A stretch of 64,000 nucleotides of DNA, from NCBI GenBank assembly GCA_033807695.1, contig CM066303.1, positions 186,001 through 250,000 on the forward strand, given 5' to 3'. The notes under the pieces are model-generated. The model saw only the letters and a list, made by a program, of their open reading frames with translations, was not told the DNA's origin and ran no database searches. Both the position numbers and the translations under genes were made by a program. Every line of letters starts with the position of its first letter. Position 1 is the stretch's first letter. Of the stretch, positions 13,704 through 25,565 are shown one piece after another. This DNA comes from Daedaleopsis sinensis (Eukaryota; Basidiomycota; Agaricomycetes; Polyporales; Polyporaceae).

Positions 13704-16317
13704 GGCGCAGGAGGGGGAGGTGAGTGGTTCCCCAACTCCACCGTAGGCTCAACTTTATAGGTTACGGGGAATCCGAAGTCGCTCTTTCCACAGGAACCAA
13801 AAGGGGAAGGACGCTCGAAAGGGAGAAGCCCACAATCTTGGGTTCGAGGAAGCTCGCTATTAGACAAGAATGAGAAGGAGATCGAATTCAATTGATAAGT
13901 AAGTTTTGACGCGCGAAATAGGTCTCGAGGAGGGAAACAGGCTACCTTCAGTGCATCACTATCCCCGCGTTTGTGTTAAATTCGCGGGGATGAGGGAAAT
14001 GACGTTTTGACGTCCATCTGTCCAAACTATACATATTCCGTAGCCGTGACGTGGCCGTCGCCGGTCTATCAGATTTACTGAAGGATACGGGGAACGCATT
14101 CGGAGCACATACCTCCATTGGCATGTCGCCATTTGTATTGGGGTTCGTAACCTTAAAATCCAAGACATGCCGTTTTCCCATGCTCCCACTGGTCGGCGGG
14201 CTATCCGATTTTCGCATGGAGGGCTTGTCAACCATAACATGGCTATTACGTCCAGCACAGGGAGCATCCTCGGCTTCCGGTATTTCTCCATAAGCCTCTA
14301 TCGGGGGAAAATCTTGTTGGATATGGTCGTCGAAACTGAGATGCAGAGTATGTTCAACACGAGGCCCAACATAGATCGAGCAAAAAGACTCGCCAAGGCG
14401 ATCAGGTCGGGTTCGATCGATTCTAGTGCGTCGTCGTCTTGGATGGCCGTGACGCATCTTCTAGCGGCACGCCGCCGGCCCGCGTGTGGTTTCCTCGAGT
14501 GAATGATACTGAATTGTGACATTCAGCGAAGGATATCGCGCTCCAGAAATGCCGTGGGTGCTGTGTGTCCGGGTGGTGCTCTGATGTGGCTTATACATTT
14601 CGCGGTGATAGTATGAAGGCGAACAGCGACGAACACAGATGCAACGGAAGGATAAGTGTACCTCGAGGACCTGTCATCGCGATACGACAGCCGTGGGGTC
14701 TAGGCGTAAGATAGCGTGTTGATGCCAACTACCAGCGAGGTTCTGCCGCGAGAGATGCCTTCTCAGTATAGCTCGGGGAAGAGTGCGATGGGGATGACTC
14801 ACCGCGGAACGACGTGCACAAACGATATGTGAATTTACCCAAGGATAGCCCCACATGAATCGGCCGTATCTGCCAATTCATGTTAGCGACAACAGACAGA
14901 ATGCTGTGTAGTAGGTGTGCAATGTGTGGTCTGTTGAGATTGACGCAATTCAATGTGAGCTTATTTTGAGTGACGTCCAAGACACATTGACAATGATAAC
15001 AAAGTTGGTGCTGGAAGCATCTGCGCGACACTCTTAAAGCAAACCGGTCTCACGGCAGACGGGGTGGCAAGAGCAAGTCGGCAAGGGGTGAGGCACATCA
15101 AGGGCTACTCACCTGAGCAGTCACAAGAAATGTGGGACGATGAGGCGGGACATAATTATGCGGTGTCTCGCCTCCCCGCCTGTCGTGGCAGGTCGAGACG
15201 AAGTGCTAGGACCTTCCCAGCGTGCTAAGAGACAGTCACTTCAAAGACGGTGAAGAACACAAGGAGAGCTACGGAACATACCTATCGAGCAATGACGCAG
15301 GTGACGATGACAGCGTAGATCTAGACTTATTAGCCGTAATTCATCCTCAAATTCGCATGATAATACGACCAGATACCTACATGGTTCATTTCCGCGGTTG
15401 TACGGCGTCGGAAACCGGTGTGTAGCGGGATTGTCACCGCTCCTGCGCGGGAAACGCACTCGCGGTCATTATTGGGGCCGGAGGTGTCTTGACGGCGTAT
15501 TCGAATATGGCTAGCCGTCAAAAAAGGATGCTGACGGCGGAGGAGAGGCAGCTGCCCAGCGGAACAGAGGGGAACTTGCCCATTCCGATACAAGCAGGGG
15601 GATAGGAGGGGAGTAACCAACAGAGGCCTCTGGGGCGCCGCGCGGCCACATAGCGCGAGCCGGAAGCAAATGTTCCCTGAGAAGATCGGGGGAAGAGTAG
15701 TCAGCTGTACATTTAGGTTAAAGCCCAGGCTAGCAGGTCTGCGTGTAGCACACGGCCCACTCACTTGTCCGCGCCGGCGGAGGGTGAAGACGACACGGAC
15801 GCGCCAGATGCCAGGGACGAGCAGCAGGCCACTGGGATGGTGGAAGCGGAGTGAGGGCGATATGGCTAGAGCTGCGTCATGGACGGAGGCAGAGAGGTGT
15901 GCGGCTTGACAGACCTCGTGGCTGTTCGTATGCGCTCGCTGCGAACACGCGACCCCGGTGCAAGTCTATCAAACACACTACGGACGCGTTCGCTTCTCAC
16001 GAGCGGGAAAGAGTGAGAGACAGCCTCCGCAGTCTGGACGCCCTGTGGTAGATCTTAGAGGCTGAGCGCCATATGACGAGGTCGCGGTAGCGACATTCAC
16101 CTAGAAGAGAGAAGGTGTGGATATGCTCAAGCTGACGGTGGCTCTAGGGCTCTTTTTCGAGACTGGGCATGGCACAAAAAATGCCTGACAGACGAGGAAC
16201 CCAAGCTTGTCATGTCGCCCAGCTCAACGGACTGGGATGACGAGTCAGCTGGCAGGAAGAGCTTCAGGACGTCGCCGCACATACCGCTTTATGGAAACTG
16301 CATTGTGCGCTCGATGA
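13704..16317. other. Intergenic, unrecognised short frames
   Basis: About 2.6 kb. A 169-codon minus-strand frame at 13948-14457 and an overlapping one at 14298-14522 contain a short hydrophobic stretch (ARSMLGLVLNILCISV), but no family is recognisable and the frames are not consistent. It could be a relic of a membrane protein. Nothing else is supportable. Confidence 0.4.
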
Positions 16318-17260
16318 TCATCCCGTGATGAAAGAGATAAGGAACAACGTCAGAGGTCGGAAGACGAGTAATATTAGCGGTAGTGTTCCCATGTCTACGC
16401 CCTGAGTTGAGTTTTCTGAGTGAGTAGTGAGCTTGCACTGTGCGATGCCTGGTCTCTGGAGGGTCCCAAGTCTATCAAGGATTCGCCAAGACAAGTTACA
16501 CGGCATGAGTGGTGCGACAGAGGACGCCGAGAGGAAGCTGCAGCTCTTGGATCAGCTTGGGCTGACTGTTCAGAGCTGTGTATAGCGTGTGAACGTGCGG
16601 TTACGAATGAAGCCTGAGCTGCAGGCTCATTACGTGGACAGAGCACATTATGGGAAGAATGAGGAGGCCGACGAATAGGATGACGCTTCTGCGACGGGAC
16701 GACGCGTTTCAGTTAGGGTAGATTGAAAGGGGGCAGACGTACGGTCAAGATCGGACACGCGGACGTTCACACCACTGTGCCGCTGCTGACCAAGAGGAGA
16801 GCCTGCTCGGAGGGCCAGCGACTCGCAAAATTCAATGCGCGGATATGTCATGCGCCTATTTCTGTGATTGTCGTGGAAGATATAGAGGCGCAGGGCGGCG
16901 GAGAACGCTGCTGTGCGGCGCGCTCGCACATGTCCGAAGACGCCGTGTACATCCCATGTCACAGCGGTCAAAAACGTGTAGTTCACAGCAGAGTTTCTCG
17001 CGTTCCTTGAGACTGTCAGTCTGCCTCAACTCGGACGCAGTCAAAGCTTTTGGAGGAATTCTCCGCCGCCGGAGGGCTCTCTTAGCGTTGCTGGGCATCG
17101 TGGCAGGCCTTGGGAGAGACACAGCGGAGGGAATCGTGTCCGCCGCGCCAGGACAGGTGCCTGTAAGGGTGCAGTAGTTATCCCCATGCCTAGCAGAAGA
17201 TAAAGTGAGTGTTGACCTTATAATGGAGTGCTTGCACACAACCTCGACGGTGTGAGACAC
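16318..17260 (-). pseudogene. Probable decayed multi-TM protein (DUF6533-like)
   Basis: Minus-strand pieces in different frames, in the right order, resemble the fungal-expanded integral-membrane family annotated DUF6533. A stretch like SAALRLYIFHDNHRNR (near 16890) recalls the conserved ALRVYALSNRN segment. A hydrophobic helix ILFVGLLILPIMCSVHVMS lies near 16650, and a C-terminal-like segment with SENSTQGVDMGTL near 16400. The frames are broken by stops and no clean exon chain could be built, so it is called a relic. Family assignment is tentative. Confidence 0.3.
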
Positions 17261-20200
17261 TACTCCGCAGGCGCTCTCAAGCTCGTGTCTTTGTTTGCGC
17301 CTGCTTGCTTTTTCCCGCGGTAACCCCTGGCGCTACCTGGCGCTCGTTGCGCGTTTACGGAGGTTGTCTCCTCCCCCCTCAGACTCACCTCGCGACCTCC
17401 AAGTTATTTCTCAGTGCGGTGAGCTTCATTATGGACGGTAGATCCTCCAACTTTGCCTAGCTAGGGCGTGGAGGAGTCCTACTAAGTTACCTGGTTCAGA
17501 TCCAGTGACAAAACTGGAGGTAGGTAGCGAAAGAAATAGTATTTATTGATTCAATCAAAGCTATAGGGATACATTTCAGGGATGTTCGATGTCGATACCC
17601 AAGTCATGACGCGAGGGAGTCGTAGACATCTTTGGCGAAACCATGGTCCATTCGCGACCTCTCGCCCGATGAAACTCAGCTATCTATGAGCACATGCGCA
17701 GCTGCAGAAGGTCAGTGTCAGAATGGTTAGACGTCGGTGTCTCTACTTACGAGATTCACAATAGTACCAATATTTGTGAGTGCCGGCAATATCTTTCTGC
17801 GTCGACTACGTGGTGTGACTGATCACATGGTTGTTGAGGTACGAATATATGACGCCCGATGCATCCAAATTCCGGCATGACATCTCTGCACTGAATACTA
17901 TCAGCTATTACCAGTGTCTCAAGGGACAATTCAGATCAAATAAATGGAAGAGCTACCCCGGCTTTGCGTGTTTGTGCTTACAGGTACGGTGCCTGTCCCG
18001 ACCGTTGTGGTTCTACTGAGGTCATAAGTTCTACCTGCAGAACCCCGGGGACTCAAGCTGGCGCGTGATCCCGATCTTCACACACATCGCCTCGTCTGTA
18101 CCCGCCAACGACTAGTAGCATTCGCGAATCACGTCGGCCGATGACTTAATACGTCGAAGCTCGAAGCATCCATTCACCCTGTTTCTAAGGTTCACGCCTA
18201 TACGTCCGCCCTTCTAGGTCCGAACCTTGCGGTGACAACATCTTGGGTGAAGGGCTCGTGGGTCACAGACACGACCTCCTCACAGCGCGGATTTCCGGTG
18301 CGAACTTCAGGTGAGAGGCATATTCTAACTGACAGTCCATATCGGCCCTCAGGCCTCAGGCTTCAGACGTCATTCCAAGGAATGCTCCGATTGGACGTCC
18401 TGCACTACGAACTCTCACTCGGCCTCGCAGCCGAGGCTGAACGACCATTCGGTGAATATAGCTGAGCCGCCTGGTCGCTGTAGTGGTACGTAACTGTCTT
18501 CAGCATACTCAGATAATCCTGGCGCTGTTAGTGCTCTTTGGACCCATCGCACGGGATCCCCTCTCATAAAACGGGGGTCTGTCCTCGTCGTCTAGCAGGG
18601 CGGCCGCGTTCGCGGCCTTGGCGTGCGAGCCGAGCCTCGAAGCTGAGGTGCGTCGGGCAGCGGATACACCGAGCGCACTGTTCCCAACATCGCCTGCGCC
18701 CGCCCCTCGTCCCTCCCGGTGAGCAGCATGATGTCATGGGGACAAGCTTTGTCTAAACCTCTTCTCCATGCGATGCTTCCCTACGACCGGTCAGCGTCGA
18801 CAGCACAATCCGCTCTCACTCTCGCTCTCCCGCGCCGGCCGCTCGGCGCATTGACGTCAAGCCCGCACCCTCCCCTGTGCACGCTAGACGGTTCAGACTT
18901 GGCGCTCTCGCTCTCACTCCCACGTACGCGCGCATGCCTGCGTGACTCGGAGGGCGTCGAGATGCCGCCAAGTTGAGCCGTGCGGCGTGGACAGTGCTCC
19001 CCGCTTTCCCAAGCTTGTAGCGGGCACGCACGCGCAGCACGCTTCTCCGACTTCTAGTGCACAGTCTATCACCCGTCCGGCCGCGTCTGCTGTCCACAGT
19101 ACTCTCGATGCGTGCGCCTGGGTGGGGCGGGCCCCGACGACGTCTTCATGTGCAACTAGACGTCGGACGTACCCGACGGTGACGGGCTACTCCTCCTAGC
19201 AGGCGACTCACCACCCGCAACCGTCGGCGGCCACTCGGGGGACAACTGCTGATGGACGTACGTACCCAGGCCGTATCCCCCTTGCGTGTGTGAACTACGC
19301 ATGTCATTGCGCGCATCGTGTTGCCCGCCGTGACGTATGAACGTTCGCGGACGGCGCGCGCGCTGGAGCGGGAACTCTTATTTCAGGCCAGGGCGAACGT
19401 TCCAAGCTCTCCCGCTTCTCGGGGCTTCCACCGTAGTTCTGGGACCGCGGAGGACGTCTCTCGGGTCGAGCCTGAACGTTGAACGCAGGGGCGGAGTGCG
19501 CCTATCTGACACCGTGGCGGCCTGCGCCGCGGCGGCTGGGCTCGCTTCTGGCGCGCACTGCGCATCCTGCCGGGGAACTGGCGGAGGTACTAGACCTCTA
19601 AACCGCAGCTGATGCCTCGCTCATTCATCGGGGGTTTTGAACCCATGCGGTCCGTATCTTGGAAGGCTCTTGGGTTGCTCTGGGCGAGCGACATGAGTTG
19701 TGAGCTTGTGAGCTGATGTACAAGAGACGTACCTAGCATCGCAACTATCCTGGGAACGACTCAATTATTGGCTACATCCTTAGGCTTTTCAAGTCTCAGG
19801 TTGCTCTTATACTGCATGGAGGAAGTCTGTTTAATTCGAGTGGGATTACACTTCTGACTGAGCACTGACTCGCCGTCGGAGCCGACCCCCGCAGCAGTGG
19901 GCCCCGTATATTCTTCATAAACTGCAGCGATTATAATGCAAAGGAGGCCTTTACCAATGGCGAGGTCGTTGAGAAAGATTCTTTGTCCGCTAATTTGCCA
20001 TGGTGGCCCGGGGATCTGATGTAGCTTCTGTCTTCGAGGAGCAGCTTGAAGGTCCCTTCGCGCGGAGCACGAATACTCGGCGTCGGAGAAGATAGACTAC
20101 CTGCCGGAGTGTCTCGGAGTGTGACGCGGATTGCCAAAGATTGTTTGTGATTAAGGCGTTGCCGTCCTAATCGGGACACTCATTCTATGAAGCATCCTGT

Positions 20201-20779
20201 CTTCATCTCCAATCGACCGACCTCCAAACGACTGCCCTTGCGATGAGTCATCCCTGCTTCTACTACATATTCAGCTTGGGACTCGATACAGGACATCGCA
20301 GCTGTTTAACACCCATGTTGAACAGTAAGTCAGCACCTAGTAGCTGCGTTAAGAACGAGTCTCGTCTAAGCGTACTAGTTGATGTGGCCGATGATGGTGG
20401 CCGATGGCCCGATCTAGATGCATTGAAGAAAAAGGAGCACTAGTATTACGTGCCGCGAGCTGTCTTGGGTATCGGATGCAGTGAACATGTTATACAATCG
20501 GACATAACGTTATGCGCAAAATCATACGGCTATACGATACAATCATGTGCCCAGATGCTGTACTACTGACTACTCGTGCGGGCTCGTAACAGTAAGATGG
20601 TGGGGTGCGAATGCGAAAATGCGGGTGCGAATGTGTACGTGTACGTGTACGTGTGGTGCAGTCAATATGGTTAAGTGGCCAAGAACGAGGATGGGGGATG
20701 TGAGTGTTGTGGGAGAATGTTGTGGTATGAGCGAGCGCATAATGTACCGTACAGTCCGCGGCCAGCTCCGTCTCACCGC
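17261..20779. other. Intergenic, no supportable gene
   Basis: About 3.5 kb. The part near 18.5-19.6 kb is GC-rich and gives long but featureless open frames on both strands. A GGGTTTTGAACCC string near 19630 recalls a tRNA T-arm, but no cloverleaf could be folded. No repeats with clear ends were seen. Confidence 0.5.
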
Positions 20780-21962
20780 TCACCGACGGGCCACACGCTT
20801 CCTCTGCGGCCCCTCCTCCTCGACGTCCATCGCTTCGCCTTGCGGCGCAGCGGCGTGCGGGTGCTGGTGCTCGCCTCGCGCAGACCGCGTGCGACGGCGG
20901 CTCGTGCCAGCCACACCGCCACACGCCGCGCCCGCCTCGCCGCCCGCAGGGGCAGCGTCGACGTCGCGTCTGCGCTTCAGCGGCGCACTGGCGGGGGCAG
21001 GCTCCGGCGCAGCGCTCGGAGAGGGGATGGTGACGTCGGTGACGACCGGGGAGTCGAACGTGAACGACACGGGTGTCGAGGGGAGCGGGATGGACGACAA
21101 CTCCTTCGGGTTGATCGAGGGAATGTGGCGGGACTTGGACATACGGGTGAATGGCTGTGGTTGCGCGGACATGGGACGGAGAGGCATCACCGACGGGGTG
21201 GGGGATGCGAAGGCGGGCGCGGCGTAAGGTCGATGACCGTCCATCGACGACGGGGTGTACGGCGTGGGCGGTGTAGGAACAACCTGCAGAGAGCGGTCAG
21301 CTCGTGCAGAGATGGCAAGAACTCAGGGTGACGCACATGATCCCGTCTGGCCGGGGGCGCAGATGGCAGCGTCGGACTTGGGGGCTTCGCCTTGGTGACG
21401 CTTGGGCCAGCCCCTCTGGCGACGCGCTCCTCCTCTTCATCCTCCTCCTCCTCGCGGGCCTTGATGGCCTCCAATCGGGCTTCGATGTAGTCCATGATCC
21501 TGCCGATAGTCATCTCCCGACTCGGGTCAGCCTCGGTAGAGACGCCCTGCTGAATCATGTTCAGGAGGTCATGGCACGCTGCGGAGTACCCGGTATTGTA
21601 TGCGCGTTTGGAGGCGGTCTTGGACGAGCGGAATAACGTCGTGAGGCTGAGAGCAGCAGCTAGCAACCATGCGAGTCAGTATACAGTCAGGCCACGGAAA
21701 ATGAGGGGTTCCGGGAGTTGTGTCTGTGTCTCGCTGGACGCAGTGTCTCTGAGATGTCTATACACTATACACCCCCGTCGCATCCGTGCTGGACGGCGTC
21801 CGGGAGACGATGACGACGGTTGCGTGCTTCGGTAGGCGGAGACGGAGGACCACAAGGATGACTCGTACCTCGGAAATTGTTCGTGAGCTCCTTCTCAGCG
21901 TTCGCGTAGCTCGACGAGGCCTGAAGCGAGCTCGCGAGGTTGTTGAGGTTGAGAGACTCCAT
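20780..21962 (-). CDS. Conserved fungal protein of unknown function
   Basis: Three exons (21962-21869, 21659-21337, 21283-20780) sum to 921 nt, giving 306 residues. The N-terminus starts MESLNLNNLASSLQ and continues into a helical core: AALSLTTLFRSSKTASKRAYNTGY, then CHDLLNMIQQGV and MTIGRIMDYIEARLEAIKAR. An acidic run (EEEEDEEEE) follows, and then a long Pro/Ser/Ala-rich tail with basic clusters (PLKRRR, RRRTRS, QRKRVARR) that look like nuclear-localisation signals. From memory, the helical core is widespread in fungal hypothetical proteins; no function is known to me. The 209-bp first intron is longer than its neighbours. Nuclear location is inferred from the basic clusters only. Confidence 0.8.
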
Positions 21963-23954
21963 GGTAGTAACGACTGACAGAGAGTGTCGGGTAGGTCTTG
22001 CGGATGAGAACAACCCTGCAAACGCCCGCGGCCCACTTCATCTTCCATCCATTATGTAAGCGGTCTATCGCGCGATCCACCCCAGATTGGGACGGCGGCG
22101 GCTTTGGATCCTAATATGTACAAACAACCCCCTACGGCGGGAGCCGGCGGGCTGCATTATATGTACATCGACCGCCCACCATGGCCAGTGGGTCCTGGGA
22201 AGTAGGAAAATAAAGTGTGACTGTGTTACGACTCCTCCGATTTAGTTGGCGATCAGCTATTCAGGACGAGTATGGGATTAGTCACGAGCCTATTGCACTT
22301 TGAAAGGCTGGAGCCGTTTTACACGGCCGGCGGTGGAGGCTACCGACCACGATCAAACAATGAAATCCAGTAACTTCAAGTCGCGAATGGTGCTGTCAGG
22401 CAAGATATAGCCCCAGTCCATGTCACACTTGACTACAATCCCCACTTCGCCGTAGCGCAAATCTAACAACGATCGGACCTCAACCTGAAGGCAAACCTCG
22501 AGGACCGTGGCAGACTTACGACGACCATATGAGCGACTGAACATATGCTTGACGCGGCGGAGACAGCATACATATTGCTGTACTGGTCACCACTTAGGAG
22601 CTGTCTGTAGGCCTGCGCCTCGCGGTTGATAGGTTATAAGTATAACGACCATGCGTCTGTCGATCCAACGAGTTGCTGTTGGTGTTATTCTAATCAGTAA
22701 CCCCACCCGGCGGAGACGCCGCACCTCTAAAGCCCGGGTCTCCCGATGTGTAGATCGTAAATAGAGTCAAGCGCGATATCGATGAGCACGGAGCACTGGA
22801 CGCTCAGCTACTAACTCTCTAACGGCTATGGCCTTCACAGGAGAGGACCAGTGGGGCGACTGCACGGAAAATGTCACGAACATTAATGCGCTGTAATGGA
22901 GCTGTATATCGGAGACGTACGAAGGGTGTACTCGCGCTGCGCTGACGACGGGCGTCGATCGTGTGGGGCACGATGAGCTCATACGTCGCAGCCGTAGTCG
23001 TACAGTTGGATGGCTGCTTGGGGGATTCATGAGCGTGGTGAATGGCGAATCAGCGAGGTGTGCGCGAGCCGCAGATGGGTGCGGTAAAAGAGCGATTCGT
23101 ATCAGGTGGCCTCGAGGTCGTTCATTCGCTGCTGCGGGTCAATGACTGATTGTTCATGTTATGCACGAGTAGATGTTGGGGAAGCTTAGGTAATTTGAAG
23201 GTCTGTAGAAACATACAATCAGTGTAGACTCTTGGAATAAGTAGCCGACTGCAGTACTAGACATGCGGGTGCAGACGCCTACGAGGTATTCACCGCCACT
23301 GCCTCGAGGTTCTAGTATTGACGTCAAACGCCATTCGAATTTCGAGACGACCCGGACCACATTGCGCCCAGGCGATCTCCACAATTAGCCCGCACCTAGC
23401 CCGCACATCCCGCTGCACCGGGCGGGTGCATCCAGGTGCATCCCTCGTCTCGAAACTCCGAGAAGTCTCCTCGAATTCCCAACAATCGGGTACGCGCCCA
23501 ACGCTATCGGGATCTGGCCGAGACTTCTCGGAGGCGGACGAAGTGTGTGACCCCCGCTCGCACCCCGTCAGCTGAGTCGCCTGCAGCGATGAGGAGGATA
23601 GGCATAGGCGTAGGCGTAGGCATGACACCAGGGCTCCAAGACGCCAACACCTGCTCCAAGGGACGGGCTTCGCAGGAGGAGTGCCCAAAGAGATCCAGAC
23701 GGCCGGCCGGTGGTCCTAGTCCTCCTAGTGTCTGCGGACGTGCGAGGCCCCCACGTTGTTCGAGCCGCCCCCGATGACAGCATCCACGCACCTAGCCCGT
23801 GGCCGTAGACTCTCATATAGGCTTTGTCCCCGTCGCCTTATAGCCTCGCCCTCTGCTTCTGCCCTCCGACCTCCCTCCGCCGACTGTCTGACTCTCTCAC
23901 CTCGATACCCATCTCGCAAGTTCCCTAACACACCTAATCGTCAATCGTCCAAGC
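21963..23954. other. Intergenic, no supportable gene
   Basis: About 2 kb between divergently oriented genes. Only short frames are present. A short (TAGGCG)n-like stretch lies near 23600. The last 200 bp before 23955 are CT-rich, as is common just upstream of fungal start codons. Confidence 0.5.
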
Positions 23955-24790
23955 ATGGCCTCTATCAACGGCGTGCGCGTCGGCCTCTATGTCCTCCTCG
24001 TACGTCAACGTCGCTTTTGGAATCCTGGACGCGGCACTCACTCATCTGTGTCCAGTGGCTCTTCTCCGTCGTCCTCCTCGGACTCTCGGCGACGCGCCTG
24101 CATTACACGCTCTTCCTCCCGCCCTACGACCCGCTGAACAACGGGCAGTCGTTCTTCGACCCGATCGTCGTCGAGCTCGCCGTGACCTCCATCCTCACGC
24201 TCTTCTGGTCGTCGTTCATGTGCGTCATTCGCAGCTCCAGTCCGGGTCCACGCAAGTGGCACTCACCCTCCTGCCCGCAGCATCCACATCATCCACCGCA
24301 GCTACGACTACGGCCGGGTCTCGTCCTTCGCAGGAGAGCTCCTCGGCCTCTTCTGTCTCTCCGTGGCCTTCCTTGTCGGGGCAGCCATCTCCACAGTACG
24401 TCCCTGCACTCCATTCCTCCCCTCCCCTTCCCCCCTCCCCTCGTGAACTATAGAGTCAGGAATCAGGATACTCACCGGCCTGTCCGAACCGCAGACGTTC
24501 TGGGGCAACCTATCCTGGTGCCACAAGTACTGGCAGTGCCGCGTGTTGACCGTGCTCGTCGCGTTCGCGTGGATGTGCTGGATCCTCACCCTAGTACTCA
24601 TCGTCATCTCCATCCTCTTCGCGATCGCGAACTCCGCCCTCTTCCGCCCGCTCCACGGCCGCTACGACCCGCACAGCAGCTTCTACCGTAAGTGACCCGC
24701 GTCCCGAGGGCATGTCGTCCTTGCGCTGACGAGAGTCGTGTGTTCATAGGACGGGATCCGAAACCTCGTCGCCGCTGGGGATGGTGGTGA
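23955..24790 (+). CDS. Four-TM, MARVEL-like membrane protein
   Basis: Five exons (23955-23999, 24056-24219, 24281-24395, 24495-24687, 24750-24790) sum to 558 nt, giving 185 residues. Four hydrophobic helices are evident: VGLYVLLQWLFSVVLLGLSA at the N-terminus, then VVELAVTSILTLFW, LLGLFCLSVAFLVGAAI, and a long last helix around VAFAWMCWILTLVLIVIS. The tail is short and basic (RRDPKPRRRWGWW). Four helices with short termini fit the MARVEL-type architecture of fungal proteins linked to plasma-membrane or vesicle domains, but no diagnostic residue proves it. Each splice junction keeps frame. Confidence 0.75.
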
Positions 24791-25565
24791 GGAGATGTGC
24801 ATACACTCAGCGTGTTGACCAATGGAGATCGGTTGTATGAGTTGGGGAGAGATTTTGAACACTCGAGATGTGATTGCTTCTGTTGGATTGGTAGACATTT
24901 GCATTTGTACCGTACTACACTGTATCTCTACTGTATTTCTGGAGGTGTGTTTCAGTTTTCAGCTTATCTATAGCGTAAGCGAACGTGACTTACCGCTCTT
25001 TAACACGATTATCAAAGACTGAAGGAGGACGACTGGTCGCTTTGGCGCAGAAGATGAGGGTTTCTCGGAAATGTTTATGGAAGTTGAGGAGGAAGAACCT
25101 CAGGCGCCGACACAACCTTCAAAGGGCTGGATCCGTCACACCGTCACACCGTCACCCCGTCACCCCGTCACCCCGTCACACCGTGTCACATTGGCAGACG
25201 AGTCACAGTCCCTACCGTGGCGGTGATTTTCTTCAAGTTCAGTCCTGCCCAGGTCCTGCCATAATCTAGTCTTGCTGTTAGCAGTATAGCTCAAGTACTT
25301 ACAGCTCTTTTTTTCACGGTGCAGGCAAGTGCATTCGTACTGCCAGACAAGTATTTGGTACCCCGCTCACTGGTAGTAGTAGGTCACACTTGGCAGGCTT
25401 CACCTTCCTGCTACAAGTGAGCCACGGTTGGCATGTCCTCAGTTTCTAGATGTTGCAGACTCGCATGCATCATCGTACGCCCGTAAACAACCATGGCGCC
25501 GGTTCCATTAACGTCGGTACACCCACACCTCTAGATTCTAAATCATTTAATGGCTCACAGATGAT
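24791..25565. other. Intergenic region between convergent genes
   Basis: About 775 bp separating the four-TM gene (plus) from the 3' end of the urea transporter (minus). It holds the 8-bp tandem repeat at 25133-25180. No gene was seen. Confidence 0.6.
25133..25180. repeat. Tandem repeat, six copies of CCGTCAC(A/C)
   Basis: Six consecutive 8-bp units of CCGTCACA or CCGTCACC, with a degenerate continuation. It is a minisatellite-like tract in the convergent intergenic region. There are no spacers, so it is not a CRISPR array. Confidence 0.9.

Noticed and set aside
19620..19700. tRNA-like T-arm around GGGTTTTGAACCC
   Set aside because: Only three T-stem pairs form and no acceptor stem exists.
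25133..25180. Short regular repeats that might be a CRISPR
   Set aside because: Units are 8 bp and contiguous with no spacers, in eukaryotic DNA.
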